Below are positions 29,431 to 36,639 of a stretch of 56,804 bases of DNA, piece by piece. Numbering within the stretch: the stretch's first letter is position 1; each line of letters starts with the position of its first letter. A program made the translations under genes and the position numbers. The DNA is from Rossellomorea aquimaris. Its GTDB lineage: Bacteria; Bacillota; Bacilli; Bacillales; Bacillaceae_B. Where the stretch lies: positions 1 to 56,804 of the forward strand of contig NZ_VTEX01000009.1 in assembly GCF_008180865.1 (NCBI RefSeq), given 5' to 3'. The notes beneath the pieces were generated by a model. The model had not been told where the DNA came from. It did no database searches and worked only from the letters and a program-made list of their open reading frames with translations.

Positions 29431-29967
29431 ATGAAAGCAACTGGTATTGTTCGTCGTATTGATGATTTAGGGCGTGTCGTCATTCCGAAAGAAATTCGTA
29501 GAACATTAAGGATCCGCGAGGGAGATCCCCTTGAAATCTTCGTCGATCGTGACGGGGAAGTCATCTTAAAGAAATACTCCCCAATCAGTGAACTTGGTGA
29601 CTTTGCTAAGGAATACGGCGAAGCATTATACGACAGCCTTGGAAGCGCTGTGTTAATTTGTGATCGAGATGCTGTAATTGCGATCTCAGGCGCTTCAAAG
29701 AAAGAATATTTAAATAAGAACATCAGTGAACTGGTTGAGAAAGTTATGGATGACCGTACGTCTCTGTTACACACTCAACAAGGACAAGCTGAGCTTGTCG
29801 ATGGACACGGTGAGGAACTTGCTTCCTATACGATAGCCCCGATAGTCGCAAATGGTGACCCGATTGGCGCCGTTGCGATCTTCTCGAAGGAGCGTACAGT
29901 AGGCGAAGTGGAACAAAAGGCAGTAGAAACGGCAGCTGGCTTTTTAGCTAGACAAATGGAGCAATAA
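29431..29967 (+). CDS. spoVT: Stage V sporulation regulator SpoVT
   Basis: A 178-residue forespore transcription factor that tunes sigma-G-dependent genes. The N-terminal AbrB-like swapped-hairpin domain (1-53, GIVRRIDDLGRVVIPKEIRR split over 5-24) is followed by a GAF domain (about 56-178). GTGAGG precedes ATG 29431. The neighbours mfd and yabM are the usual ones. A 14-bp inverted-repeat arm touches the ribosome site, so translation could differ between long and short transcripts (inference). Confidence 0.97.
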   Translation: MKATGIVRRIDDLGRVVIPKEIRRTLRIREGDPLEIFVDRDGEVILKKYSPISELGDFAKEYGEALYDSLGSAVLICDRDAVIAISGASKKEYLNKNISELVEKVMDDRTSLLHTQQGQAELVDGHGEELASYTIAPIVANGDPIGAVAIFSKERTVGEVEQKAVETAAGFLARQMEQ

Positions 29968-29971
29968 TTTT

Positions 29972-30003
29972 TAAGAGCGGCACTTAGCCGCTCTTCTTTT
30001 TTA
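29972..30003 (+). terminator. spoVT terminator
   Basis: AGAGCGGC pairs with GCCGCTCT around a short loop and is followed by TCTTTTTT. Confidence 0.9.
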
Positions 30004-30135
30004 TTTTTGGCCTGCTGCAGAGAGAAAACAGACCTTTCTTTATGGTAAAATGACCAGTACATAAACGATTTTTTCTCTGCCTGAACAGACTCAAAGAGCA
30101 TTGAAAAAAGTGGTACAGAAAGGCAGGGAAACTGG

Positions 30136-31755
30136 TTGAGTAAGAAGTACTCTTCCAATCAATTTTTGAAAGGGGCAATGGTATTAACGGTTGCTGCACT
30201 AGTGACGAAGATATTAAGTGCAGTCTATCGGGTGCCGTTTCAAAATATTGTTGGAGATATTGGATTTTATATCTATCAGCAGGTGTATCCTTTTTACGGA
30301 ATTGCCATTGCATTATCCACCTACGGATTTCCTGTGATCATCTCGAAGTTAGTAGCCGAGAAAATAGAAAATGAAGATGAAGAAGGAGCGAAGAATGTAG
30401 CCGTCACCTCCTTCATGTTCCTATGTCTCGTTGGATTAAGCTGGTTTCTTATCGTGTACTTTGGAGCAGGCGTGATTTCCCGTTGGATGGGGGATCCATT
30501 CCTTAAACCGTTGATTCAAGTCATTTCTTTATCTTTCCTGTTGTTAGCTCCCCTTTCTGTTCTGAGGGGTTACTATCAAGGGAAGGAAGATATGGTGCCC
30601 ACCGCTGTTTCACAGGTGACGGAGCAAATGGTAAGAGTGGCGACGATACTTATATTTTCTACAATTTTAGTTTCTCAAGGATATTCTCTGTATATTGCGG
30701 GAAACGGAGCGCTATTCGGTTCTATAACCGGTGGACTGGGAGGGTTGTTGGTTTTACTTCTCATAGTGACTGCACGCAGAGAAAAGCTTTTTTCACTCAA
30801 ATCCCTGAGGTTGTCTCCTGATTATTTACACATTTGGTCACGGTTATTAATGAACGGAACAGCCATTTGTGTAAGTGCCATGCTTCTGGTCCTTCTTCAG
30901 TTTGTTGATTCCTTGAATGTGTATTCTCTCCTGACCTCATCTGGAATGGAAGCAGAGTCAGGAAAAACGTGGAAGGGGATTTATGACCGGGGTCAGCCCT
31001 TTGTCCAGCTGGGGACAGTAGTGGCTACCTCCATTTCCCTTACCATCGTTCCATTGGTGACAAGTGCCTACTTGAAAAAGAAAGAAAATTTGATAAGGGA
31101 GTACAGTCAGTTATCCCTTAAAATCAGCATTACCATCGGATTTGCAGCTACATTGGGAATCATCAATATCATGGTACCTACCAATACGATGTTATTCGAA
31201 AATGCATTGGGCTCAAAGGTAATCGCCGTTTTCTGTCTTTCCATTTTCTTTAGCTGTCTTATTCTTACGTTTTCAGGCATTTTCCAAGGAATAGGTAAGA
31301 TTTATTACCCGGCATTCTGTATTTTGATAGGTATACTCTTAAAATATCTCGGGAACGCCTATCTCATTCCACTCATGGGTATTATGGGAGCATCCATCTC
31401 GACGGTCGGTTCTTTAGCTGTTATTACCGGTATGATGATCTTGAAGCTAAGGAGATTATTTCCTATCCGGTTCTTTCCCTTTTCTTTCTATAGAACCTTA
31501 GTGCTGAGCGGAGCAGCCATGACCATCGTGTTACAGGTATTCCTGCAGATGTATGATACACTTTTAGACAAAGGAATGCCTGAACGAGAGCTTTCCGTCC
31601 TTTTTTCTTTAGGAGGAGCTTGTATCGGTGCCATTATCTTTGTGATTGTTTTTTTAAGAGGAAAAGTCCTCTCAAGGGAAGAAATGGGTTTCTTGCCGTT
31701 TGGTAGTAAGTGGGTAAGGATCATGAATATCATACAACCAATGAATAAAAAGTAG
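30136..31755 (+). CDS. yabM: YabM, MVF/SpoVB-type polysaccharide flippase-like membrane protein
   Basis: A 539-residue polytopic membrane protein (B. subtilis YabM 532) of the MOP/MVF exporter superfamily, with about 14 hydrophobic segments. Family features are the N-terminal FLKGAMVLTVAALVTKILSAVYRVPFQNIVG stretch (residues about 10-40) and GRGQPFVQLG-like loops. Relatives (SpoVB, MurJ) move lipid-linked sugars or lipid II; the substrate here is unknown. The start is TTG 30136, with only a weak ribosome site (CAGGGAAAC). yabN is 13 bp downstream, so yabM-yabN-rqcP looks like one unit. Confidence 0.9.
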   Translation: MSKKYSSNQFLKGAMVLTVAALVTKILSAVYRVPFQNIVGDIGFYIYQQVYPFYGIAIALSTYGFPVIISKLVAEKIENEDEEGAKNVAVTSFMFLCLVGLSWFLIVYFGAGVISRWMGDPFLKPLIQVISLSFLLLAPLSVLRGYYQGKEDMVPTAVSQVTEQMVRVATILIFSTILVSQGYSLYIAGNGALFGSITGGLGGLLVLLLIVTARREKLFSLKSLRLSPDYLHIWSRLLMNGTAICVSAMLLVLLQFVDSLNVYSLLTSSGMEAESGKTWKGIYDRGQPFVQLGTVVATSISLTIVPLVTSAYLKKKENLIREYSQLSLKISITIGFAATLGIINIMVPTNTMLFENALGSKVIAVFCLSIFFSCLILTFSGIFQGIGKIYYPAFCILIGILLKYLGNAYLIPLMGIMGASISTVGSLAVITGMMILKLRRLFPIRFFPFSFYRTLVLSGAAMTIVLQVFLQMYDTLLDKGMPERELSVLFSLGGACIGAIIFVIVFLRGKVLSREEMGFLPFGSKWVRIMNIIQPMNKK

Positions 31756-31768
31756 CGAGGAGATCAAT

Positions 31769-33229
31769 ATGCATACAATAACAATTGTGGGTTTAGGTGC
31801 AGGAGACATCGAACAGCTCCCGTTAGGAGTGTACCGATTACTAAAGAGTAGCTCACATCTATACTTACGTACGAAGGAGCATCCAGTCGTAAAGGATTTA
31901 ATGGCAGAAGGAGTAGAGTTTCAATCCTTCGATTCTGTATATGAAAAGCATGATAAGTTTGACCAAGTGTATGAAGAAATTGTACATGAGCTGATTTCGG
32001 AATCAGAAAAGCATTCAATTATCTACGCCGTTCCGGGTCATCCATTAGTCGCTGAAAAGGCTGTTCAAATGCTTCTGGACCTTCATGAAGAAGGAAAGAT
32101 ACAGGTGTCGATCGGCGGGGGGCAAAGCTTTATTGATGCTCTGTTCGCTTCTGTCGGAGCGGACCCGATCGATGGCTTTCAGCTGTTGGACGGTACGAGC
32201 TTAAAGCTTCACGACATTCATATGAATCAACAGCTTATCATCGGACAGGTGTATGATGCCTTTATCGCTTCTGAGGTGAAGATTACCCTGATGGAGCTCT
32301 ATCCATACGATTATGAGGTCATGCTTGTCACAGCGGCTGGAAGCAAGGAAGAGAAGGTGGATAGAATCCCACTGGTTGAACTTGATCGTGTCGCCCACCT
32401 CAGCAATTTAACAAGCTTGTATGTCCCGGCTGTGAAAGAAATGGCATCCACTTATAAACAATATGCAACATTAAGAGGAATCATCTCGACACTAAGGGGA
32501 CCGAATGGGTGTCCTTGGGATAAAGAGCAAACGCATCATTCCCTCAAGAAGTATTTACTCGAAGAAACGTACGAGTTACTGGAAGCCATTGAGGAAGATG
32601 ATATTGAACATATGATTGAAGAGCTGGGGGATGTCCTGCTCCAGGTCATGCTTCATGCCCAAATAGGTGAGGATGAAGGAATGTTCACCATGGAGGAAGT
32701 GATTGAAAGTCTTGCTTCCAAAATGGTCCGAAGGCATCCCCATGTATTCGGTTCGGTTCAAGTAGAAAATACGGAACAAGTGAAAGCGAACTGGGATGAA
32801 ATCAAGAAGCAAGAAAAGCCGGTTGAACATGAACCGATGCTTAAGAACGTTGCCAAAGGAATGCCGGCTCTCATGAAGGCATACGAATACCAGAAGAAAG
32901 CCGCAAAAGTAGGATTTGATTGGCCAGACCCACAAGGTGCCTGGGAAAAAGTATGGGAAGAATTAAAGGAGTTTGAGAACGAGGTCGAGAATAATAGTGA
33001 AAACCATATCAAAAAAGAATTTGGAGACATTTTATTCGCGCTGATCAATGTGGCCAGATTCTATAAGATATTTCCAGAGGAAGCCCTGTCAATGACGAAT
33101 ACAAAATTTTACCGCCGCTTTTCTTATGTGGAGGAACAGGTTTTGAAGACGGGAAAGAGCTTTGAGGACTTCACTTTAGAAGAGCTAGACCAATTTTGGA
33201 ACGAAGCCAAAAAGATGAATATCGAATAA
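31769..33229 (+). CDS. yabN: YabN: tetrapyrrole-methylase / MazG fusion
   Basis: A 486-residue two-domain protein. The N-terminal domain (about 1-220) has the tetrapyrrole methylase fold (TIVGLGAGDIEQLPLG, AVPGHPLVAEKAVQ). The C-terminal part (about 230-480) is MazG nucleoside triphosphate pyrophosphohydrolase, with GCPWDKEQTHHSLKK from about 247, the EExxE motif in LLEETYELLEAI (about 265) and EELGD (about 286). MazG enzymes hydrolyse non-canonical NTPs; the methylase domain's role in this fusion is unknown. Length matches B. subtilis YabN (489). GAGGAG precedes ATG 31769. Confidence 0.93.
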   Translation: MHTITIVGLGAGDIEQLPLGVYRLLKSSSHLYLRTKEHPVVKDLMAEGVEFQSFDSVYEKHDKFDQVYEEIVHELISESEKHSIIYAVPGHPLVAEKAVQMLLDLHEEGKIQVSIGGGQSFIDALFASVGADPIDGFQLLDGTSLKLHDIHMNQQLIIGQVYDAFIASEVKITLMELYPYDYEVMLVTAAGSKEEKVDRIPLVELDRVAHLSNLTSLYVPAVKEMASTYKQYATLRGIISTLRGPNGCPWDKEQTHHSLKKYLLEETYELLEAIEEDDIEHMIEELGDVLLQVMLHAQIGEDEGMFTMEEVIESLASKMVRRHPHVFGSVQVENTEQVKANWDEIKKQEKPVEHEPMLKNVAKGMPALMKAYEYQKKAAKVGFDWPDPQGAWEKVWEELKEFENEVENNSENHIKKEFGDILFALINVARFYKIFPEEALSMTNTKFYRRFSYVEEQVLKTGKSFEDFTLEELDQFWNEAKKMNIE

Positions 33230-33242
33230 GGGGAAATGAATA

Positions 33243-33521
33243 ATGGTATCCATGAGATTAGATAAATTTTTAAAAGTATCAAGATTGATTAAAAGAAGAA
33301 CGATGGCGAAAGAAATTGCCGACCAGGGCCGTATAACAGTGAATGGACTGCAAGCAAAAGCGAGCTCTAACGTGAAGGTCGGAGATGAATTAAGCGTGAG
33401 GTTTGGTCAAAAGATTATGAGGGTAAAGATAGAAAGGCTTCTTGAAACAACCAAAAAAGAAGAAGCGAGTGGACTTTATTCCGTACTTTCAGAAGAAAGG
33501 GTTCAAGAAGAAACGGAATAA
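33243..33521 (+). CDS. rqcP: Ribosome quality-control factor RqcP (YabO), S4 domain
   Basis: A 92-residue Hsp15/S4-type RNA-binding protein. RqcP works with RqcH on stalled 50S subunits during C-terminal alanine tailing. The S4 domain (RLDKFLKVSRLIKRR, GRITVNG, KVGDELSV) fills most of the protein. ATG 33243 is chosen because AAGGGG at 33228-33233 is 9 bp away; ATG 33252, the equivalent of the B. subtilis start, is too far at 18 bp, so this protein may carry three extra residues. It lies 13 bp after yabN. Confidence 0.94.
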   Translation: MVSMRLDKFLKVSRLIKRRTMAKEIADQGRITVNGLQAKASSNVKVGDELSVRFGQKIMRVKIERLLETTKKEEASGLYSVLSEERVQEETE

Positions 33522-33618
33522 GGATTACATAGTAAGAGGCTCTATTTTGGTTCTATTTTTCCCCTGAAAACATAAACATAGTTACAAAGCTTGTACTATG
33601 GGAATGTGAGGGATGGGT

Positions 33619-33921
33619 ATGAATCAATATTATGATGGAAACAAAGATAAAACGACTTTTCAGGAACATGACGTCATGATGAGGGGCCGCAAGCTTCTAG
33701 ATATCACGGGTGTTAAACAGGTGGAAAGCTTTGATAATGAAGAGTTTCTACTCGAAACCGTAATGGGATTTTTGTCTGTAAGAGGTCAAAATCTACAAAT
33801 GAAAAATCTGGACGTGGATAAAGGCATCGTCTCCATTAAAGGAAAGGTGTTTGATCTCGTTTACCTGGATGAACAAAATGGGGAGAAGGCTAAAGGCTTC
33901 TTTAGCAAGCTGTTTCGATGA
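33619..33921 (+). CDS. yabP: Sporulation protein YabP
   Basis: A 100-residue protein with the exact length of B. subtilis YabP, a sigma-E-controlled mother-cell protein required for normal sporulation. The KGRKLLDITGVK-like, VESFDNEEFLLET and LGFLSVRG-type segments define the YabP/YqfC family of small beta-rich proteins. The frame also offers ATG 33613, but the GAGGG ribosome site (33608-33612) directly touches it, so ATG 33619 is preferred. Its stop overlaps the yabQ start by 4 bp. I could not define a clean sigma-E promoter in the 97-bp gap upstream. Confidence 0.9.
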   Translation: MNQYYDGNKDKTTFQEHDVMMRGRKLLDITGVKQVESFDNEEFLLETVMGFLSVRGQNLQMKNLDVDKGIVSIKGKVFDLVYLDEQNGEKAKGFFSKLFR

Positions 33922-34571
33922 CACTCTCAACCCAGTTCTACACCATGCTCTCCATGATCGGAATGGGAGCTTTATTTGGTGCGACATTAGACACGTACAA
34001 TCGGTTCTTAAACCGGTCTGAAAGAAAACGGTGGCTTGTATTCTTAAACGATATTATGTTTTGGGTATTACAAGCCCTGTCGATTTTTTATATTTTATTT
34101 GTCGTCAATTTTGGTGAGATCCGTTTTTATATTTTCATCGCTTTGCTCTGTGGCTTTGCTGGTTATCAGGCCCTCATCAAGCAGCTTTATCTGGCCTTTT
34201 TGGAACGGGTGATCTTATTTTTTATCTCCCTTTATAATTTTGGTGTGAAAATGGTGAAAAAATTAGTTTATTCACCGATAAAATGGATAATTGTGCTTCT
34301 CATTACCATGGTTTTATCTGTAGGAAAAGGGCTCTTATCCGTCATAATATTCCTGTTAAAGGTGATCTGGAAAGTGTTACAATGGGCGACTAAGCTCGTA
34401 ACGGCTCCAATATGGTGGATATTAAAGGGTATTTGGAATTTATTGCCGAAAAATCTTACAAAAAGAGTCGAGAAGTTATATAATAAAGTGGCAGGAATTT
34501 TTAAAGCATATATCAAAAAAGTATATAGAGTGGTAGAAAAGTTCAAAAAGAAACCTAAAGACAAAGAATAG
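33918..34571 (+). CDS. yabQ: Sporulation membrane protein YabQ
   Basis: A 217-residue membrane protein (B. subtilis YabQ 211) needed for spore cortex formation. Five hydrophobic segments are visible (about 5-25, 45-65, 70-85, 90-105 and 120-145), followed by a strongly basic C-terminal tail. The start ATG overlaps the yabP stop in ATGA, so the two are translationally coupled. divIC follows after 43 bp with its own ribosome site. Confidence 0.9.
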   Translation: MTLSTQFYTMLSMIGMGALFGATLDTYNRFLNRSERKRWLVFLNDIMFWVLQALSIFYILFVVNFGEIRFYIFIALLCGFAGYQALIKQLYLAFLERVILFFISLYNFGVKMVKKLVYSPIKWIIVLLITMVLSVGKGLLSVIIFLLKVIWKVLQWATKLVTAPIWWILKGIWNLLPKNLTKRVEKLYNKVAGIFKAYIKKVYRVVEKFKKKPKDKE

Positions 34572-34614
34572 GGCTTAAGGCTTTGCCACTCCATATTGTA
34601 AAGGAGGTTTGGGA

Positions 34615-35004
34615 ATGAGAAAAAACGTGACACCAATGGAAAATGAATATGTTCGTCATCAGGAGCATATGCATCATTCGTCTTCTAAGAGAAAAAAGCG
34701 TTTGGTCCGTCGATTAGCAGTATTTTTAGTTTTAGTATTGGCAATTAGTGGATTTTTAGTTTCGACTCTCATTTCCAGAGCCCAGGTTTTAGAAGATAAA
34801 CGTACTGAAAAAGCACAATTAGAAAAAAAGTTAGAACATCTAAAAGATAAGCAAACCGCGTTGGAAGAAGAGATTGTGAAGCTTAACGACGATGAATATA
34901 TAGCCAAATTGGCGCGCCGGGATTACTTTTTATCAGATGAAGGTGAAATTATTTTCAACATACCTGAACCAGATAAAGAGAAAGAAGAAGAGGTGTCTTA
35001 TTGA
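34615..35004 (+). CDS. divIC: Cell-division protein DivIC (FtsB-type)
   Basis: A 129-residue bitopic division protein forming a complex with FtsL and DivIB at the septum. A basic cytoplasmic N-terminus (SSSKRKKRLVRR at about 22-33), one membrane segment (about 34-56), an extracellular coiled coil (about 58-93) and the FtsB/DivIC YIAKLARRDYFLSDEGEIIF block (about 95-114) are in order. AAGGAGG at 34601-34607 fixes ATG 34615 over the upstream TTG 34609. Its end is embedded in a terminator that overlaps the yabR promoter. Confidence 0.96.
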   Translation: MRKNVTPMENEYVRHQEHMHHSSSKRKKRLVRRLAVFLVLVLAISGFLVSTLISRAQVLEDKRTEKAQLEKKLEHLKDKQTALEEEIVKLNDDEYIAKLARRDYFLSDEGEIIFNIPEPDKEKEEEVSY

Positions 35005-35018
35005 CACCCTTTTTTTTA
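34990..35018 (+). terminator. divIC terminator
   Basis: GGTGTC pairs with GACACC around the loop TTATT, which carries the divIC stop, followed by eight T. Confidence 0.85.
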
Positions 35019-35030
35019 ATTGGCTATAAT
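35001..35030 (+). promoter_or_regulatory. Sigma-A promoter of yabR, overlapping the divIC terminator
   Basis: A perfect TTGACA (35001-35006), an 18-bp spacer and a perfect TATAAT (35025-35030). The -35 box lies in the right arm of the divIC terminator and the T-run lies in the spacer. Confidence 0.78.
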
Positions 35031-35078
35031 ATATAATAAGGTTTATCTTTTATCATTTTAAGGAGGAGCATTTCTTTT

Positions 35079-35507
35079 ATGTCAATCGAAGTAGGCAGCA
35101 AGTTACAGGGTAAGGTAACAGGTATTACAAATTTTGGAGCGTTCGTGGAATTATCGGAAGGTTCAACAGGTTTAGTTCACATTAGTGAAGTTGCAGACAA
35201 CTATGTTAAGGATATTAACGAGCACCTTAAAGTTGGCGACGAAGTAACAGTTAAGGTTATTAATGTTGAGAAAGATGGAAAGATCGGTTTGTCCATCCGA
35301 AAAGCGAAAGAGCAACCACAACGCCCGCAGCGCCCTCAGCGTCCTCAACGCCCGCGTAGTAATAATAACAAACAGAACGATACACGCACTAAAGAGAGTT
35401 TCGAACAAAAGATGGCACGTTTCTTGAAAGACAGTGAGGATCGTCTATCATCTTTAAAGAAAAATACTGAGTCTCGTCGTGGTGGAAGAGGGGCGAAAAA
35501 AGGTTAA
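35079..35507 (+). CDS. yabR: S1-domain RNA-binding protein YabR
   Basis: A 142-residue protein (B. subtilis YabR 128). An S1 domain fills residues 4-74 (GSKLQGKVTGITNFGAFVEL, LVHISEVADNYVKDI, DGKIGLSIRKA). A low-complexity PQR tract follows at about 79-92, made of tandem RPQ units, then a basic RNA-binding-like tail rich in K/R and ending in GRGAKKG. It resembles general stress protein 13. The RPQ tract is the probable reason for the extra length. AGGAGG precedes ATG 35079. A good promoter and a terminator make it a single-gene unit. Confidence 0.93.
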   Translation: MSIEVGSKLQGKVTGITNFGAFVELSEGSTGLVHISEVADNYVKDINEHLKVGDEVTVKVINVEKDGKIGLSIRKAKEQPQRPQRPQRPQRPRSNNNKQNDTRTKESFEQKMARFLKDSEDRLSSLKKNTESRRGGRGAKKG

Positions 35508-35548
35508 CTTGCTGTCTATTAAATCATATAGCAGGTTGTGAACGGAAA

Positions 35549-35590
35549 ACAGGCATACTCATAAGGATGAGTGTGCCTGTTTTTTTTGTA
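35549..35590 (+). terminator. yabR terminator
   Basis: A 14-bp stem, ACAGGCATACTCAT with ATGAGTGTGCCTGT (one G-U), has loop AAGG and is followed by eight T. Confidence 0.92.
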
Positions 35591-35660
35591 GTGTAGAAAG
35601 GAAAACGACCGGCCCCTATCGAATAAAATAGTCTTAACTACTTTTATGGAGGCCGCCGTT

Positions 35661-36125
35661 ATGAAAAAAGAACAGATAATCGATCATCATGAATCGTTTA
35701 AGCTGTGGCTTAATGAATTGAAAAAGATCAATGATAAAGAGTGGTTTCAGCCGATGGAGGAAAGCAAGTGGTCGATTGCTGCAAATGTTTCTCACATGAT
35801 CAAATGGGACCAATATTCATTAGGAGAGATTCTCCCAAAGGTTTCAGAAGGTGCGCAGCTGTCTCCTTTTCCGGATTTTCAACGTTTTAATGGAGAAGCT
35901 GCACAATATGCGCATGACGTGGTAAACAAGGAAGCTTTGATTGAAGAGGGTATTAAAACACGGGAATCGATTATAGCTTATGTAAATAGCGTATCTGAAA
36001 ATGATTTACAACATTCGTTCTCAGTAGGAGATCAAAGCTTTACTCTTGAAGAGTTTTTTGAAGACTTCATCGGTCATGATAAACATCACCAGGAGCAAAT
36101 AGAAGAAGTGGTGTCTGCAGAATAA
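35661..36125 (+). CDS. DinB-fold protein, function unknown
   Basis: A 154-residue DinB/YfiT-like four-helix bundle protein. Likely metal ligands are H45 (NVSHMIKWDQ) and the C-terminal H139-x3-H143 (GHDKHHQEQ), which fit the family's His triad. Members include thiol transferases and damage-inducible proteins, and none can be chosen here. ATG 35646 opens the frame, but GGAGG at 35648-35652 selects ATG 35661. I recall no gene at this place in B. subtilis, where yabR is followed by the tRNA pair, so it looks like a lineage-specific insertion. Base composition is not obviously foreign. Confidence 0.8.
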   Translation: MKKEQIIDHHESFKLWLNELKKINDKEWFQPMEESKWSIAANVSHMIKWDQYSLGEILPKVSEGAQLSPFPDFQRFNGEAAQYAHDVVNKEALIEEGIKTRESIIAYVNSVSENDLQHSFSVGDQSFTLEEFFEDFIGHDKHHQEQIEEVVSAE

Positions 36126-36157
36126 ACCTGATGCGCCTCTTCATGGGAAAAGAGCCA

Positions 36158-36194
36158 AAAAAAAAGACTATCATAAATGATAGTCTTTTTTTAC
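36158..36194. terminator. Bidirectional terminator between the DinB-fold gene and the tRNAs
   Basis: AAAAAAAGACTATCA pairs with TGATAGTCTTTTTTT (loop TAAA), giving T-runs on both strands. It ends the + strand gene and, on the - strand, the tRNA-Met/tRNA-Glu transcript only three bases after the tRNA-Glu. Confidence 0.92.
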
Positions 36195-36196
36195 TA

Positions 36197-36268
36197 TGAC
36201 CCGTACGGGATTCGAACCCGTGTTACCGCCGTGAAAGGGCGGTGTCTTAACCGCTTGACCAACGGGCC
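36197..36268 (-). tRNA. tRNA-Glu (UUC)
   Basis: The - strand folds as a full cloverleaf. The acceptor is GGCCCGT with ACGGGTC, the anticodon loop is CTTTCAC (anticodon UUC), and the T loop is GGTTCGAATCCC. The discriminator is A and no CCA is encoded; the genome continues TAGT into the terminator. It is 8 bp from tRNA-Met and cotranscribed with it. Confidence 0.96.
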
Positions 36269-36276
36269 TTGAAATA

Positions 36277-36353
36277 TGGTAGCGGCGGAGGGGATCGAAC
36301 CCCCGACCTCACGGGTATGAACCGTACGCTCTAGCCAGCTGAGCTACACCGCC
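36277..36353 (-). tRNA. tRNA-Met (CAU, elongator)
   Basis: The - strand cloverleaf has acceptor GGCGGTG with CGCCGCT, anticodon CAU in GGTTCATACCC and T loop GGTTCGATCCC, and encodes the 3' CCA. The starting G-U pair and the absence of the three G-C anticodon-stem pairs typical of initiators suggest the elongator type. A consensus promoter lies about 30 bp upstream on the - strand. Confidence 0.94.
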
Positions 36354-36382
36354 ATATTTATGCACCTTTAGGCACAAAATCT

Positions 36383-36411
36383 ATGATACATAGAAAGAAT
36401 TATCTTGTCAA
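36383..36411 (-). promoter_or_regulatory. Sigma-A promoter of the tRNA pair
   Basis: On the - strand, a perfect TTGACA (36411-36406), a 17-bp spacer and TATCAT (36388-36383), followed about 23 bases later by the tRNA-Met 5' end. Confidence 0.82.
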
Positions 36412-36542
36412 TATAATCTATTAAAGAATTTGTCAAAATTCCCTCAAGCATACTCACATAAGCGTTTAGGACGAAAAAAATAGAAAAGAAGAATGGATGC
36501 CTCGAGAATATTCTGAATATTTTACCGGAATCCATAGAAAGT

Positions 36543-36608
36543 CGTCGAAACTTTCTTGGTATGTATTCCCTCATTTTGACAAAGTTTTAAGCTTGTACCA
36601 TTTATACT
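36543..36608 (+). promoter_or_regulatory. Spo0A-activated promoter of spoIIE (21-bp spacing)
   Basis: TTGACA (36576-36581) and TATACT (36603-36608) are 21 bp apart, too far for ordinary sigma-A use but exactly the unusual spacing of the B. subtilis spoIIE promoter, which needs Spo0A~P. Near-matches to the Spo0A box are CGTCGAA (36543-36549) and TTTGACA (36575-36581, overlapping the -35), each one base from consensus. Confidence 0.82.
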
Positions 36609-36639
36609 TAACAAAAAAGAAATGGGGAGTGTTTCATAC

